Assembly: GCF_047663525.1 (NCBI RefSeq)
Contig: NC_092589.1
Span: forward strand, 31,865,001 to 31,929,000
Reading direction: 5' to 3'
Source of the DNA: Anas platyrhynchos
Taxonomy: Eukaryota > Chordata > Aves > Anseriformes > Anatidae
DNA length: 64,000 nucleotides
The position numbers and the translations under genes are program-made. Below are positions 26,197 to 36,822 of this stretch, piece by piece. Within the stretch, counting starts at the first letter, position 1. Every line of letters starts with the position of its first letter. The notes under the pieces were generated by a model. The model did no database searches. It had not been told where the DNA came from and worked only from the letters and a program-made list of their open reading frames with translations.

Positions 26197-26222
26197 GGAG
26201 GAGGAGGAGGAGGAGGAGGAGG
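26197..26222. repeat. (GGA)n run in the MEMO1 promoter or 5'UTR
   Basis: About eight consecutive GGA triplets lie 130-160 bp upstream of the MEMO1 start codon. Confidence 0.75.
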
Positions 26223-26783
26223 CGGCCGGGGGCGGCGGGCGGAGGGCGAGGGGAGGGGAGGGGAGGGAGGGGCGGAGCGGGGCCCGCGCGGGCCCGGGGG
26301 GGGGGGCGCGGGGACGAAGCCCGGGGCCGCCGCCGCCGCCGCCAACTCCGCGCCGGGCGGGTGGGGGACGCGCAGCGAACGAGGCCGCGGCCGCCGCTGG
26401 GTTTGGCCCCGCTCGGCTGCCGTGCGCTAGGGGCCGAGCGGCCGCCGCGCCCCCATTGGGCGCCGCAGCCGAAGGAGCGTCCCCATTGGCTCGCCGCGCC
26501 GCGGAGGCCCCGCCCAGCGCCGTGACGGAGCCGGGAGGGAGCGGCGGCGACGCGCGGGGGAGGGGGGGGGCGAGGGGGAAGGAGGCGGGGTCCGGGAGGG
26601 AGAGCCGCGCTCGGATTGGCTGGGAGCCTGGCCCTGCTTGCCGCTTCTGGCGCGCTGATTGGCCGGGCCGTGTCTCCGAGCGGCAGGGGAAGATTCCGGG
26701 CGGGGGTCAGCTGAGGGGAGCCCGGGCGGGGGCTGAGGGGAAGCCCCGCCCCCTGCCCCCCCCACACCGTGCACGCGCGGCGA

Positions 26784-26831
26784 CCGTTACCGTTACCGTT
26801 ACCGTTACTGTCACCGTCACCGTTACCGTTA
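26784..26831. repeat. Hexamer array CCGTTA/TAACGG
   Basis: Eight tandem 6-bp units lie in the CpG island about 720-770 bp upstream of the MEMO1 ATG. Six are CCGTTA (TAACGG on the minus strand) and two are variants, CTGTCA and CCGTCA. TAACGG fits the MYB consensus YAACKG. Confidence 0.85.
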
Positions 26832-27120
26832 TCGCAGTGCCCCGCCCCTGCCCCTCCGTCCCCTTCACTCCCGTGTATTTGCCATCGCCGCACCGGGAGC
26901 CAGCCCCGTGCCTGTGTTCGGCGCCCCGGAGCTCCCCGTGCCCGAGCTGCCGCGGCAGCTCTCTGAGGCGATTCGTGCCTCTGACTGTCCCCTGCTCAAT
27001 CCCTCCTGCCCCAGCCCGTCCATGTTGTGTCGGCCCGGTGAATGGAGCGCTGCCATGGAGACGCCAAGCTCAGCCCCAAACAGCTCACAAGGCGGAATTG
27101 GGAAGGGGAGCGCGGCCGGT

Positions 27121-30100
27121 TCCACAGGGGGGAAGGGGAAAGGCGACTTTAGGCAACGCATCCTCCCCCTCTGCCATCCCATGTGCCGCTGCACGGCCTC
27201 GGAAAGCCTTCCAGCCGAGGCCATACACGCGTGCAAAACGCGGAGCTGCTGTTATCTGTCAGAAAGCAGAACAAAGGAAATGCAGGGACAAAGGCACCGG
27301 CCTGACACCAGAACGGCTGGTGCTGCAGGGTGAGGGAGGATCCACCCATGGCACGGGCCTCCCAGCGCAACTGGGGGGCGATAACTGGTGTCCCATGAAC
27401 AACAACATATCTGACAAGGAAACGGGGACTGAACAGCCCAGCAAACGTTGAATGGTTTCAGTGGCCTTCACTGCTCTGCCTGTCTTTATTATTCAGTTGT
27501 TATTTTAGAAATAGCGCTTGGAGAGAGGTTAATGTGAATTATAACCGCTGCCGAGACCAGCAGCATTATCCTGCCTTACTGAGGTAACGTAAAACTATTT
27601 TGGCCGTTAAAATTCCCATTTTTATAAACGGGAGTTAATTCTCAAATCTTTTACACAAACTTCAGCACCGAGAATATTTCCTGACCTGACTACTAAAACC
27701 TCAATAAACTAACGTATAATCTTTACTCTGGGTGGGGGGGAAAGTAAGAGTTGTGATTATATACCTACCAAAAAGGCCGTGCCAGGGGATAATTCAAGTT
27801 TTCGATGCACTGTTGTCCCACAGTCCCCCAAAAACAGCTTGAGGAGGCTGCTAGAAGGAATTCTATTTCAGAGGAATTAGAGGTTATTATTTTTTTAATT
27901 ATCTGCTATTTATTTCTACCATTTAGAGGAAAAGCTTCCACCTCCCTAAGCAATTCCTCTCCTTTAAAATTGAAAGATAAGAATTTCCAAGTGGTAATCT
28001 AGAGCGCGTAATGAGTAAAAACATTGCTATCAGATTACAATTTCTGTATAAGAAGAGGCAAGCACCAATGCCACATAATCAAGCGCCTTGTGTATTTCTA
28101 GACATTCAAATACACCCACATGCACTCTTGAGAGACACCATTAATGTAATCACAGCAAGCAAATTATTTGCCTTTTCTTTACTGTAGGTCATAGATCATC
28201 TATCAGAGCTCTGCTGCCGTTTTCTGTGCCATTTTTACAGTCATATTACAGTTTTGGTAAGTAAACACCCTTCTCACAGCCTTCTGAGTTTGTTTTGGGT
28301 TACAAGCATACTAGTTTTTCTAAGTGACTTTTTTCTGGTTTTACTGCATTTCTTTATGTAGTGTTTTTTTTTGTTTTGCTTTGTCTATTTTCTTCTTCAG
28401 CTTGCCTTTTTAAATAATTCTTGGTTTTATCGTTGTCCATCACCTTGAGATGGATTCCTCTTTATGCTTTCTTTTTAAGTTTCCTTCTCCCTTGCTTTTC
28501 TCATAAACCTTTACTTCCTTCAGCGTAGATGAGGTGTAGACTAGGATGAAATCTTTACATAACATGAACATAATATCATTGTAGATGCAGAGGAATAAGT
28601 GCAGCTCAGTGTTAGCAGGTCATAGAAAACAAAGGCTATTTTACTAATACTTTGCTTGTGGCACATGCCACAAACACTACAGTAGCCTGTTTTCTGGTGA
28701 AAATTTGTCCTCTATTACCAACTGGCGCTGTCCATTCAAAGCCCAGTGAAACTGGAGGACATCCTCCTCAATTTGTACTTTTGCCTGCCAAAGCTTGTCA
28801 TCTGTAGTACCACAGGAGGAATTTCCAGTTTCCACTGGCAAGGCTGAAAGGAGGATTATTTTTTCCATCATTCCCTATCACAGGTGGGCATAAGCAGCAT
28901 TCAGTGGTTAGTGTTCCGATTTGTGGTTTCTTCATAAACTTTTAACGATCACGTCCTGATCATGAATTGTTTGTTTAACAGCTCGTAAAGAGGCAGAAAC
29001 AGACAAGCAGGCAGCTCTTCAGGTAAAAAGAAGGCAGCGCTCGGCTTCCACCTGCTCAGGACTCAGAGGTATGGAAAATGTTCTAGCCACAGGCTGAGAA
29101 ACTGGCCTCAGCTTTCAGGGAATGCTGTTGGGACATGAGTTAGGTTGAGAGATACTCCTGCTTTGTCTGCAATTATTTTGAGCGCTGTTTGTAGGAGAGA
29201 GAACAGAAGCACTTGCCTGTTAGATCAGTTTCAATCATTTTTCTCTGATGTGCAGGGCAGAGCAGACACAGTGCACAGGCAGATTCCTCAGGTCAGCACA
29301 CCCTTTGAGCACAGACAACCACCTCACGTGTATTTCTGCTGGCAGCTTTTTCCTTACCTGGAAGAAAAGCCTGAAGGCAGTTGCTGCAAGAACAACTTAC
29401 CATTTAGAGTGCCCTTAGCGTGCAGGGTTTCCTGGAGTAGCATCCTGTGCTCAGCGTGGGTGGCAGGCACAACAGGGTTTCAGCTGGCCCAGCTTTCTGT
29501 GTCTGTTGCTGTCCTGTTCCTTGCTCTCATTGTCCCATTGCACATGCTTCATTTTGTGTTCTTTCCTGTCATGCTTTTCACAACGTTTACTTCCTGTTTC
29601 CCTTCTCAGGAACCTATCATTGCTACTCTATTTTATTTTTCCTCTTTCCAAACTGTCATTTCCAGCTGTCATTCTCCACCCAAGGAACCTGCTGTTCCTA
29701 GCAGTCCTTCCTTCAGGTATTAAAAGCAGGCCCCCCAAACTTCATACCCCTTGCAAGGGAAACATTACCATTTCCCATGTAAGCAATAGCATCTCAGCTC
29801 GTGTAAGAGGATAATATCCATCTTACAGATGCCTCTAGGTACACCACAGAAAAAGGAAGACCACATGCTCTCCAGCAGAAACTTCACAACGATCCAATAA
29901 ACTGAACATTTTAAGTTCCTCACAGAGACTGGTTTATCACACTCAATTGCAAAGCCAGCTCCAGGAAGAGAGACAAAAGCACATTGGGAAGAGGGGTTTG
30001 GCACATTCCAGGTCAACGTCACAGTGGTACTGCTGTAAGCTTCCCTCTAGCTACTCACACACTACTTATATTTTAAGTCCTCACTTAAAACTTTAATTGA

Positions 30101-32587
30101 ATAGCGAACAGTAGCAGACACTGTGCTGATGCTCTTTTCATCATAGTAAAATACCTCTTGCTATAACATCTGGCATTCTGTACTCCTGTGATCTAGGCTA
30201 TGTAGTCACTCTTAAAATGAATTTTGACTACATTAAATTGAACGGGGAACACAAGCTAAGGCTTGGCTAGGAATAATTTGTTACATAATTAGCACAATGA
30301 CATGAGTAAATCAGAACCTGTATTCTATCAAGTTTGTTACACGTAGGGATTGTTCTCGTGTTTCTTTTCCAACCTACCATTTTCAGTTGCTTGCAACTGT
30401 CAGAATTTTCCCAATTTTTCATTTGTTTGAAAGCAGTTCTTTATTTCTAGAAAGTCTGATGGGGAGAGAGCCTTGGATATTCTTTTGATCAAACTGCATT
30501 CGCAATAGCTGCACAACTTCAGAAAACTAAATAGATAGCTCTAAAAGCTGTACTGATTTTGGAGATAATAAGTTGGAGATGAAAAAATATTTGGCAAGTC
30601 GAATTGCATCTTCCGGTGACAACATGTTTCAGGATTCGAGAATGGAACCCTGCGATCAGTAAATCTTTTAACGTCATCACCTTGTGAGCCTGGCTTTTTC
30701 ATTCTCTTGAGCTAGCCTAGATGGGAAAACAACAGCAGGTGACAACCAGCGCACCAGACAGCAGGTACACCAACAGCAGGTGACAAAAGCAGTGTACTCA
30801 ACAGTGCTGGTGACAGCTGAATAGCTGGTGCACTGCTGTCAGGAACAGCTCACCTGAAGACTTGCACTAATGCGTAGGGATTTTAGGTCCATCCAAGAGC
30901 TGTACAGAAAGCCAGAGTGTTTTCAAGCTTTTGTGCAACTCCTAGAGGATATTAATGCAAGCTGAGAAATCTATTTGCGTTCTGAATTCAGGCAAGGCTG
31001 GATGTTCTAAGCAAATTGCTCTGTCTGTGGAAAACTAATAATTGAGCTCCTTCTTTTTGTAAGGCCTTGCATAAATTCTCAACATAGAAATTTGCGATCA
31101 GCATAGATTTTTTTTTTTCAGATTTGACAAGTCTTACAGTCTTGAGATGTTGTTACCAACAGATCAAACTCTGGAATGCTGCTTTAGCAATAAAAATAGC
31201 AGTATCAAGCCTTTATGGTGTCTCCTCATCTTCACTTAAATGGTAGTATTCATTCCAGTAAGTCAAAACACTGTTAAAATCCTTTCTTTCAGTGTCTTTA
31301 AGTGTCAGCGTTTGACAGAGACTGTGTTCACCATAACACGATAGAATTAGTAACCTCGTTCCACAGTTTTTATGTGTTTTCCAAAATAGGAACAGGTTTG
31401 GGTTTACAGTTCTTTCCGTTTTTTGCTTCCCAATTTTACTCCTCTTGGACTACACTAATTCTGCCACTAGTGCTGCAAATACAATACATATCTATAACTT
31501 GTCACAGGCCCGATGTGAGTTCTAAGCTTCTCTTTTGTCAATTTATGCATAGATTACTAAACAAATTATGCAGTCTTTAATCTTACACAGGAAAACCTCT
31601 AACTGTTGCAGCAGTAATTTAATTTATAAAGTTTTATGTTTGCTACATTAAATCAATTAAGTAAGAAACACTGAACAGTAAGATGTCAAAGTTGAAGTTT
31701 ATTTGAATAAAAATCAGGATTTTGATTAAATAAACAACTCACAGAAACCAAGTTTACTGTTCTGATGACCATCAGACAAATTATGGTCATTGTGGTCTAT
31801 GAAAAGCTGGCCTATACTAATCTATTTCTGGAGTCTAATGCCAAATGCTAATGAACATATGCTCCTTGTTACATATTTCAGAAAAGAGAACTAGGAATTC
31901 TGAGGGCTGTCTAGTCCCTGCACACATTGCCAACAACCTTGTGAGCCTGTTTGCCAGCTACAATATTCCTATTTTCATAGCTTTCAGGGTATTTTTCCCA
32001 TTTTTTTTTTTTTCTATCTCTTAAGATCTCTACTTCTATCTCAGAAGATAAGTTAAGAATGGGAAACAAACAAAACCACATTAGTAAACCTAAAGAAAAA
32101 AAAACAACCCAGGAGATTCAGTATTTTACTGGGTTAGATCAGGATTACATTTGACAAAGAAAGAACGCACCAACTAGGATTAGCAGTACAGATAATTGAA
32201 TTACAGAACAAAATTACAGAATCTTAAGTCCCTTCAGACTTTTTTCTATATTAAACTGTTAAATCCAGCACACCACACATGGGAGATCCATGACAAATGC
32301 TGTACAGCAAACCTCATTAATAGAAGCACCTAAAATGATGGACACTGCAAGTGATCTGCAAGTTCCCTTCTCTCTACTTAATCAATCCATCCTCCTTTAT
32401 TTTTAATTAGTTTGCATTCTGTTTAGGTACCTTGCACAGGAAGGGTGCTAAATAAAACCAAATTAAGTTATAGACAAGATCACCAGCATGATTCCCATAA
32501 CCAATTGTTGCTTTCTGTTTCATGCATTCGGGTGATGTATGCCCCGGGAATTATTCAGACGTTCATCCAATAGTGCAGTTTCAGTAC
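27121..32587. other. Intergenic region between MEMO1 and DPY30
   Basis: This 5.5-kb gap holds no gene I can support. One open frame of 192 codons at 29145-29723 starts with TTG, has low-complexity hydrophobic content and no family signature, so I treat it as chance. A short repeat of CAACAGCAGGTGACAA occurs at 30730-30745 and 30771-30786. No CR1 or LTR similarity is seen. Confidence 0.7.
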
Positions 32588-32657
32588 TTTATTTTCAAAG
32601 TCTTTTACCAGCTAGTTTAAAACAAGTGAACAAATGAAATGTAAAGTGTTCTTTATT
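32588..32657 (-). terminator. DPY30: Candidate DPY30 polyadenylation signals
   Basis: Minus-strand AATAAA hexamers at 32652-32657 and 32588-32593 lie about 140 and 200 nt beyond the DPY30 stop codon. Both are plausible, and the used site is unknown. Confidence 0.5.
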
Positions 32658-32792
32658 AAATAACTCAGAAGGTAAAGCAAATTGGGCGATTAAAAAAGAC
32701 GTCATGTTTCTAAAGGATTTTTACAGCAGAAAATAAATTGCGACCAACAAGCATTTCAGTCTAGCAGCCACATTGTCCTCACTTTAGTGGAG

Positions 32793-32865
32793 TTAATTTC
32801 GGTCCTCAAATTGTGACTTGTTTTTTAAAAGATACGCTGCTAGAAATTCAATAGGATTTGGCGGT
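32793..32865 (-). CDS. DPY30: DPY30 terminal coding exon 4
   Basis: This 73-nt exon follows a TTTACAG acceptor. It encodes [18 protein letters not shown] and QFEDRN followed by TAA at 32793-32795. Confidence 0.96.
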
Positions 32866-35800
32866 CTGTAAAGAAAAGTAAAGAAGTAATTATTTTTTTT
32901 TGTTATATTAAACTAGGTAACTGAAGAACTAATTACCTTCTGTGAAAAGCAACGTTAACTCCTCTCAAACACTTGGAAGCACTGACTCAGGGATGGCCAA
33001 CTACCTAGACAAACCCAGTAAGTTTCCAGTTTACATCTGATCAGTAGGTTTTTAAGAAAGAACTGCTGGTTCCTTATTAAATTCTGTAAGTCCTCAACCT
33101 GAAGCAAAAAGTTATGTAGCTTAATTATGTGATCTGTGAAGAATCACCTCCTTTTGTTCATTTTGGATTTGCTACCTGGTAGCTTAATCTGATTACCGTA
33201 TAGAAGAGATTACATAACAGTAATAATCCATTGCAATCCATCGCCTCCATGCTATTCATGATTTAACAGATTCCTAATACATTGTCACTCAGAAATCTCT
33301 TTTCCAGGCTACAGCACTGTCTGTGCAGCCACTCTGTACGCAGCTGTCATTCCATACTTCTCACCACCTTGTCACTCCTTTCTCTTACTTTTTCACACTG
33401 TACTAGAATACAGGAGAATTGCAATTACACTTAATATTCAAAATTAAGAAAAATATATATTTAAATAGCAACATGCTTGTTTGTACCCGTTCGATTTCTA
33501 AATCATCGCATTCAGAATTTGCTTTGACTAAGCAATGCACTGACATAAAAAACAATTTAAAGATATTTTTCACAAGGGTAACGGTCACTTTATAAAGTTC
33601 ACAGACAATTATTTACAAATTGGTCAACTTTGAAGAACAATAGAACAGCATGTTCTGTAAAAACTCCACCAGCATCATTAGCAAGTTTTGGCATCAGCCT
33701 CTTTTTCAAATTTTTACAAATGATCCTTTCCTTGACTATAGTGCTGAGCTTTGTTCACCATGGAAATGCATCGTTTACTTCTACCCTAGGTCTTGTATAG
33801 CACAGCGAGTTCCTCATCCATATAAAGGCTTTTTCCTTAGTCCCACAACAATTTACTCTCTTTAAAAGCCTTTCGTGACAGACTGTGCCAGAAGACTTTT
33901 GGAAATTTACATAGACTGTCATTTGGACTCCTGCTTACAGGTGCCTTTTGACTCCTTTAGTGAACACCAAGAGACTCATAAAAGTGGTGCTGATGCCTCC
34001 CAAATGGCATTCAGTCTGCAGGACAACTCCCACAGCTGGCAACTGAAGATGGGCATCCTGCCTCTGGGGCAGGGTGTACCTTCCTAAATGCTCTTTTGCC
34101 TATTTTGCAGCCTGCACAATTAGTTCAAATTCACAACTCCTTCTGAGGTTAAGACACTGCTGGTTGCTCTTCTGGCTATAGGTACAGTGAGGTGGTTGTG
34201 GTCATCGCACCAGGTTTTGATGGTATTTCAGCAAAATGGAGAAATGGTTCATATGCCATAGGACTTACCAATAGTTCAGACAAGTTCATTTGGATAAGGT
34301 GAACACCTGTTTGTTACATTTGAAGAATTCACCTCTCCATTGACTGATGAGAAATATGGGGCACCTCGCAGAAGAGCCTTTACTGAAAACATTAATCATC
34401 AGTTTGCTTCTTATCGTGTTACAGACACAGTAGGGTCAGCCTCATCCATTAAAAAGTGTTTTAAATCTTACTAAGATGCACGTCAGGCCACATTCGTCTT
34501 TGTTTTTCTTTTGAATGGCAAATTGAACTCTTTCATCAAACACTATTGAAATCTTGTTCACAACTAGAACAACTTCTTCCCTTATAAGGTGAATTACATG
34601 ACAAGATAAATGAAAAATATTCTTCTCCCTCCAAAAACTTTGCAGTAGCACACCTCACTGGAAGATAAGAAATTCACTGAATAACTCTTCTGTTAAGTGA
34701 GAAGCACATCCTGCTGTGTTCACCCATGGTATTTATGAACCTGTTGTAAATCATCTCTTACAACCATGATGCTAACAAGACCATATCTGGTATGAGATCA
34801 GAAAAAGTTACATACTGCTTGAGTCTGAGACCTACCTTCTTCCTAAGAACAGACGGAAGACTTCAGAATCTTACCTCTCTTTTGCAAGAACAGCAAGTCC
34901 CTGTAGCAAGATCGGTACAACCGTCTGATCCAAGTAGGCACGCGTGGGTAACGACTGGAGATCCACCTTCTGCTTTGATGTCTTTTCTGCGTTTATTTTT
35001 TCATTTTCTACTATCCTCTGGAGGAGTAAGAAGTAAATGAGCATTGGTAACAGTGGCAAGATCTACTTTGAAGCACAAGTGCAAACAATACACATTTTTC
35101 TGCAAGTTCACTTAAGTTCTAAAAAAGATGTAAAGAAATGATTTTAAGTGCGCAGTTTTCCTTGAACAAACCTAAACCAGAGGAGCCTTCTGCTTAATTC
35201 TTACATTTTGAGAAAATGTTAGGAAGTCCTAAGTTTAATATAAGCAGTCCCAGTCGAGTATTTCCTGCACACATGCACTTCCAACACAACTGCTAAAAGG
35301 ATCAGAAATGTAGCCTTAGTCTGACAGAAGAGACCCCACTCTATTGAAGCACAGATGAATACTTTAAGATACACAAAATGCTTCCAAGCCTTTTGGTCAA
35401 AAGCCACTGAATTATCTTGAAACTGGTAACTGTGGCTAAAGAAAGGATACCCTACCACTGCCAGTGAACCAGATGTTTTCAACACAACAACCAATGCAAC
35501 CAATGGATAAGGTTACAATTTGGTAATGGAAACTGAGGTATCAAGGCAAACAGTTCTCAGGGAGATCAGTAAAAAGGACATGTAAGAAGTTTCTGCATCA
35601 TCTTAGCATACAGTATGAGGTTATAATGGAGGAAGACAGGAGGCATTTTCCTAGTGAGCAAGAAACAAACATCACAGAGTAAACAAACACCTAACCCACG
35701 CGGCTACCAGGAGCAGCCACGCTGGATTGTGTCTACTCTCAGGGTAAGTAATTAAAGCCAGCCTGAACTATTCAGATCCAACATCCTTATTTACAGCAGG

Positions 35801-36237
35801 ACTAAAGGAACTCCTCCCTTTGATAATTTCTTAGAAATGCCATCAAATGCTCCTGCTCCCCTCCCTGCCGTAAAAGCCTGTCTGGCTTTTTGTGCCATAA
35901 CATGTTTACAGAACAGATAACCATCACAGGAGAGTTCCCAGAGAAATCTCATTGGTTCAGGCATCACCTCGGCAGCATCTACCACAAAGGAACCTGCCGC
36001 CTCCCCCTGAGGGACATTACGCTTTAAGTTTAGCTCCAACAGCCTCACTGTCGATCAGGGTTACGACTCCCGCTCCCCCCTTACCTCCACGTTTTCGGTC
36101 AGGCCGTACTCGGCGTGGGGGTTTTCCGGCACCTGTAAGACACGGGGGGCTCAGCGGGGCGCACACCGGCCCCACCCGCCCCGCCCCGCCCCGCGCAATA
36201 CCTGCGGCTGCCCCTCCATCATCTGCTCCGCCTCCAT
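32793..36237 (-). CDS. DPY30: DPY30, core subunit of SET1/MLL (COMPASS) complexes (complete, 4 coding exons)
   Basis: The coding sequence joins minus-strand exons 36237-36202, 36132-36085, 35017-34875 and 32865-32793, totalling 300 nt for 99 residues plus TAA, the usual vertebrate length. DPY30 is a nuclear dimer that binds ASH2L and supports histone H3 lysine-4 methylation by the MLL/SET1 complexes. The N-terminus [12 protein letters not shown] is the variable tail. Residues from about 46 to 95 form the Dpy-30 dimerisation/docking motif, visible as [35 protein letters not shown] and AYLLKN. All splice sites are GT-AG and in phase. The first intron is only 69 nt. The gene lies in tandem behind MEMO1 and head to head with SPAST. 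No defects are seen. Confidence 0.97.
32866..34874 (-). other. DPY30: DPY30 intron 3
   Basis: This is a 2.0-kb AT-rich intron. Short chance ORFs are present and no repeat family is recognised. Confidence 0.85.
34875..35017 (-). CDS. DPY30: DPY30 coding exon 3
   Basis: This 143-nt exon follows a CTCCTCCAG acceptor and ends at GTAAGA. It encodes [17 protein letters not shown] through the core of the Dpy-30 motif, ending in LAVLAKE plus two bases. Confidence 0.96.
35018..36084 (-). other. DPY30: DPY30 intron 2
   Basis: This is a 1.07-kb intron whose 5' end lies in the CpG island. No repeat or further gene is recognised. Confidence 0.85.
36085..36132 (-). CDS. DPY30: DPY30 coding exon 2
   Basis: This 48-nt exon follows a TCTTACAG acceptor and ends at GTAAGG. 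It encodes [16 protein letters not shown] and is phase 0 at both ends. Confidence 0.93.
36133..36201 (-). other. DPY30: DPY30 intron 1, 69 nt and G-rich
   Basis: On the transcript strand this minimal intron starts GTATTG and ends TTACAG. It contains at least four consecutive GGGG(C) blocks near its 5' end. It separates two short phase-0 coding exons. Confidence 0.9.
36202..36237 (-). CDS. DPY30: DPY30 coding exon 1
   Basis: This exon encodes [12 protein letters not shown] from the ATG at 36235-36237 on the minus strand (context GCAGCCATGG, a good Kozak with +4 G). It ends at a GTATTG donor, which departs from consensus at +4. Confidence 0.93.
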
Positions 36238-36422
36238 GGCTGCAAACGCGAGCGCCGCTCGATGCACGGGCACCCCGGGAGGCAGCACACGCGGGCAGGG
36301 GGCTCACACAGGGCCGCGGCCGCCCCAACCCAGCACGGCCCCGTCCCGCCCGCACCGCCGGGCCCGGCCCCCGCCCGCCGCGGCTCCTTTCGGCCTCACG
36401 GAAACTGCCGCGCCGCCGCCGC

Positions 36423-36432
36423 GCGCATGCGC
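36423..36432. promoter_or_regulatory. NRF-1 site (GCGCATGCGC)
   Basis: This is an exact match to the palindromic NRF-1 core in the DPY30 CpG island, a common position for NRF-1 in housekeeping promoters. Confidence 0.7.
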
Positions 36433-36611
36433 AAGGCTCAGCCCCGCCTACCCCCAGCGGGCGCTGCGAGGGGCGCGGCCTTGGGCGGGGTCCGCTCCCC
36501 TCACAGCCCCCGGTGAGGGAGCTGCCCGCTGACCGTAACCGGCACCGGCAGTGAGGGGAGCCACGCGCGCTCGGTCGCTTAGGTTCTAATGTAACTTAAT
36601 GGTGCTTCATG

Positions 36612-36822
36612 GTGATGAATCACGGAATCACCTAGGCTGGAAGAGACCTCCAAGATCACCCAGTCCAACCTCTGCCCTAACACTAAGCAGCCCTCTGAGC
36701 CATATCCCTAAGCTCTACATCTAAACGTCTTTTAAAGACCTCCGGGGATGGTGACTCCACCACCTCCCTGGGCAGTCCATCCCAATGCCTCACAACCCTC
36801 TCAGTAAAGAAGTTCTTCCTAA
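36612..36822 (-). mobile_element. CR1 LINE copy A, 3' end (part 1 of 2)
   Basis: On the minus strand this matches the 3' end of the CR1 copy at 41968-44813, from the ...KNFF coding end through the 3'UTR. It ends in the CR1-type octamer-like tail (TGATTCCGTGATTC) near 36615. The element resumes at 38232 beyond an LTR-type insertion. Confidence 0.88.

Larger units (their letters stand above)
25640..27120 (-). promoter_or_regulatory. MEMO1: CpG-island promoter of MEMO1
   Basis: A sharp GC- and CpG-rich island surrounds MEMO1 exon 1. There is no obvious TATA box. Upstream of the start codon, minus-strand CCAAT motifs sit at 26455-26459, 26485-26489, 26615-26619 and 26658-26662. GC boxes (GGGGCGG-type), triplet runs and a G-quadruplex motif lie at 26120-26345. 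This fits a dispersed-start housekeeping promoter, but the transcription start cannot be placed exactly. Confidence 0.85.
36045..36560 (-). promoter_or_regulatory. DPY30: CpG-island promoter of DPY30
   Basis: This CpG-dense stretch covers exons 1-2 and about 320 bp upstream. It includes a perfect NRF-1 palindrome, GCGCATGCGC, at 36423-36432, 186-195 bp upstream of the ATG, and several GC boxes. No TATA box is seen. Confidence 0.8.

Noticed and set aside
26000-26893. A 297-codon minus-strand open frame containing the MEMO1 N-terminus
   Set aside because: Its length equals the MEMO1 protein by coincidence only. It is a different frame of GC-rich promoter sequence and does not encode MEMO1.
25610-27451. 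A 613-codon plus-strand open frame across the MEMO1 CpG island
   Set aside because: It has no ATG-led gene structure, is dominated by Gly/Ala/Arg/Pro low-complexity and TV repeats from the hexamer array, and overlaps the MEMO1 promoter antisense. Long open frames are expected in stop-poor GC-rich DNA.
29145-29723. A 192-codon open frame in the MEMO1-DPY30 gap
   Set aside because: It starts with TTG, contains pyrimidine-rich hydrophobic stretches and no known motif. Overlapping frames at 29447 and 29506 are equally open, which points to base composition.
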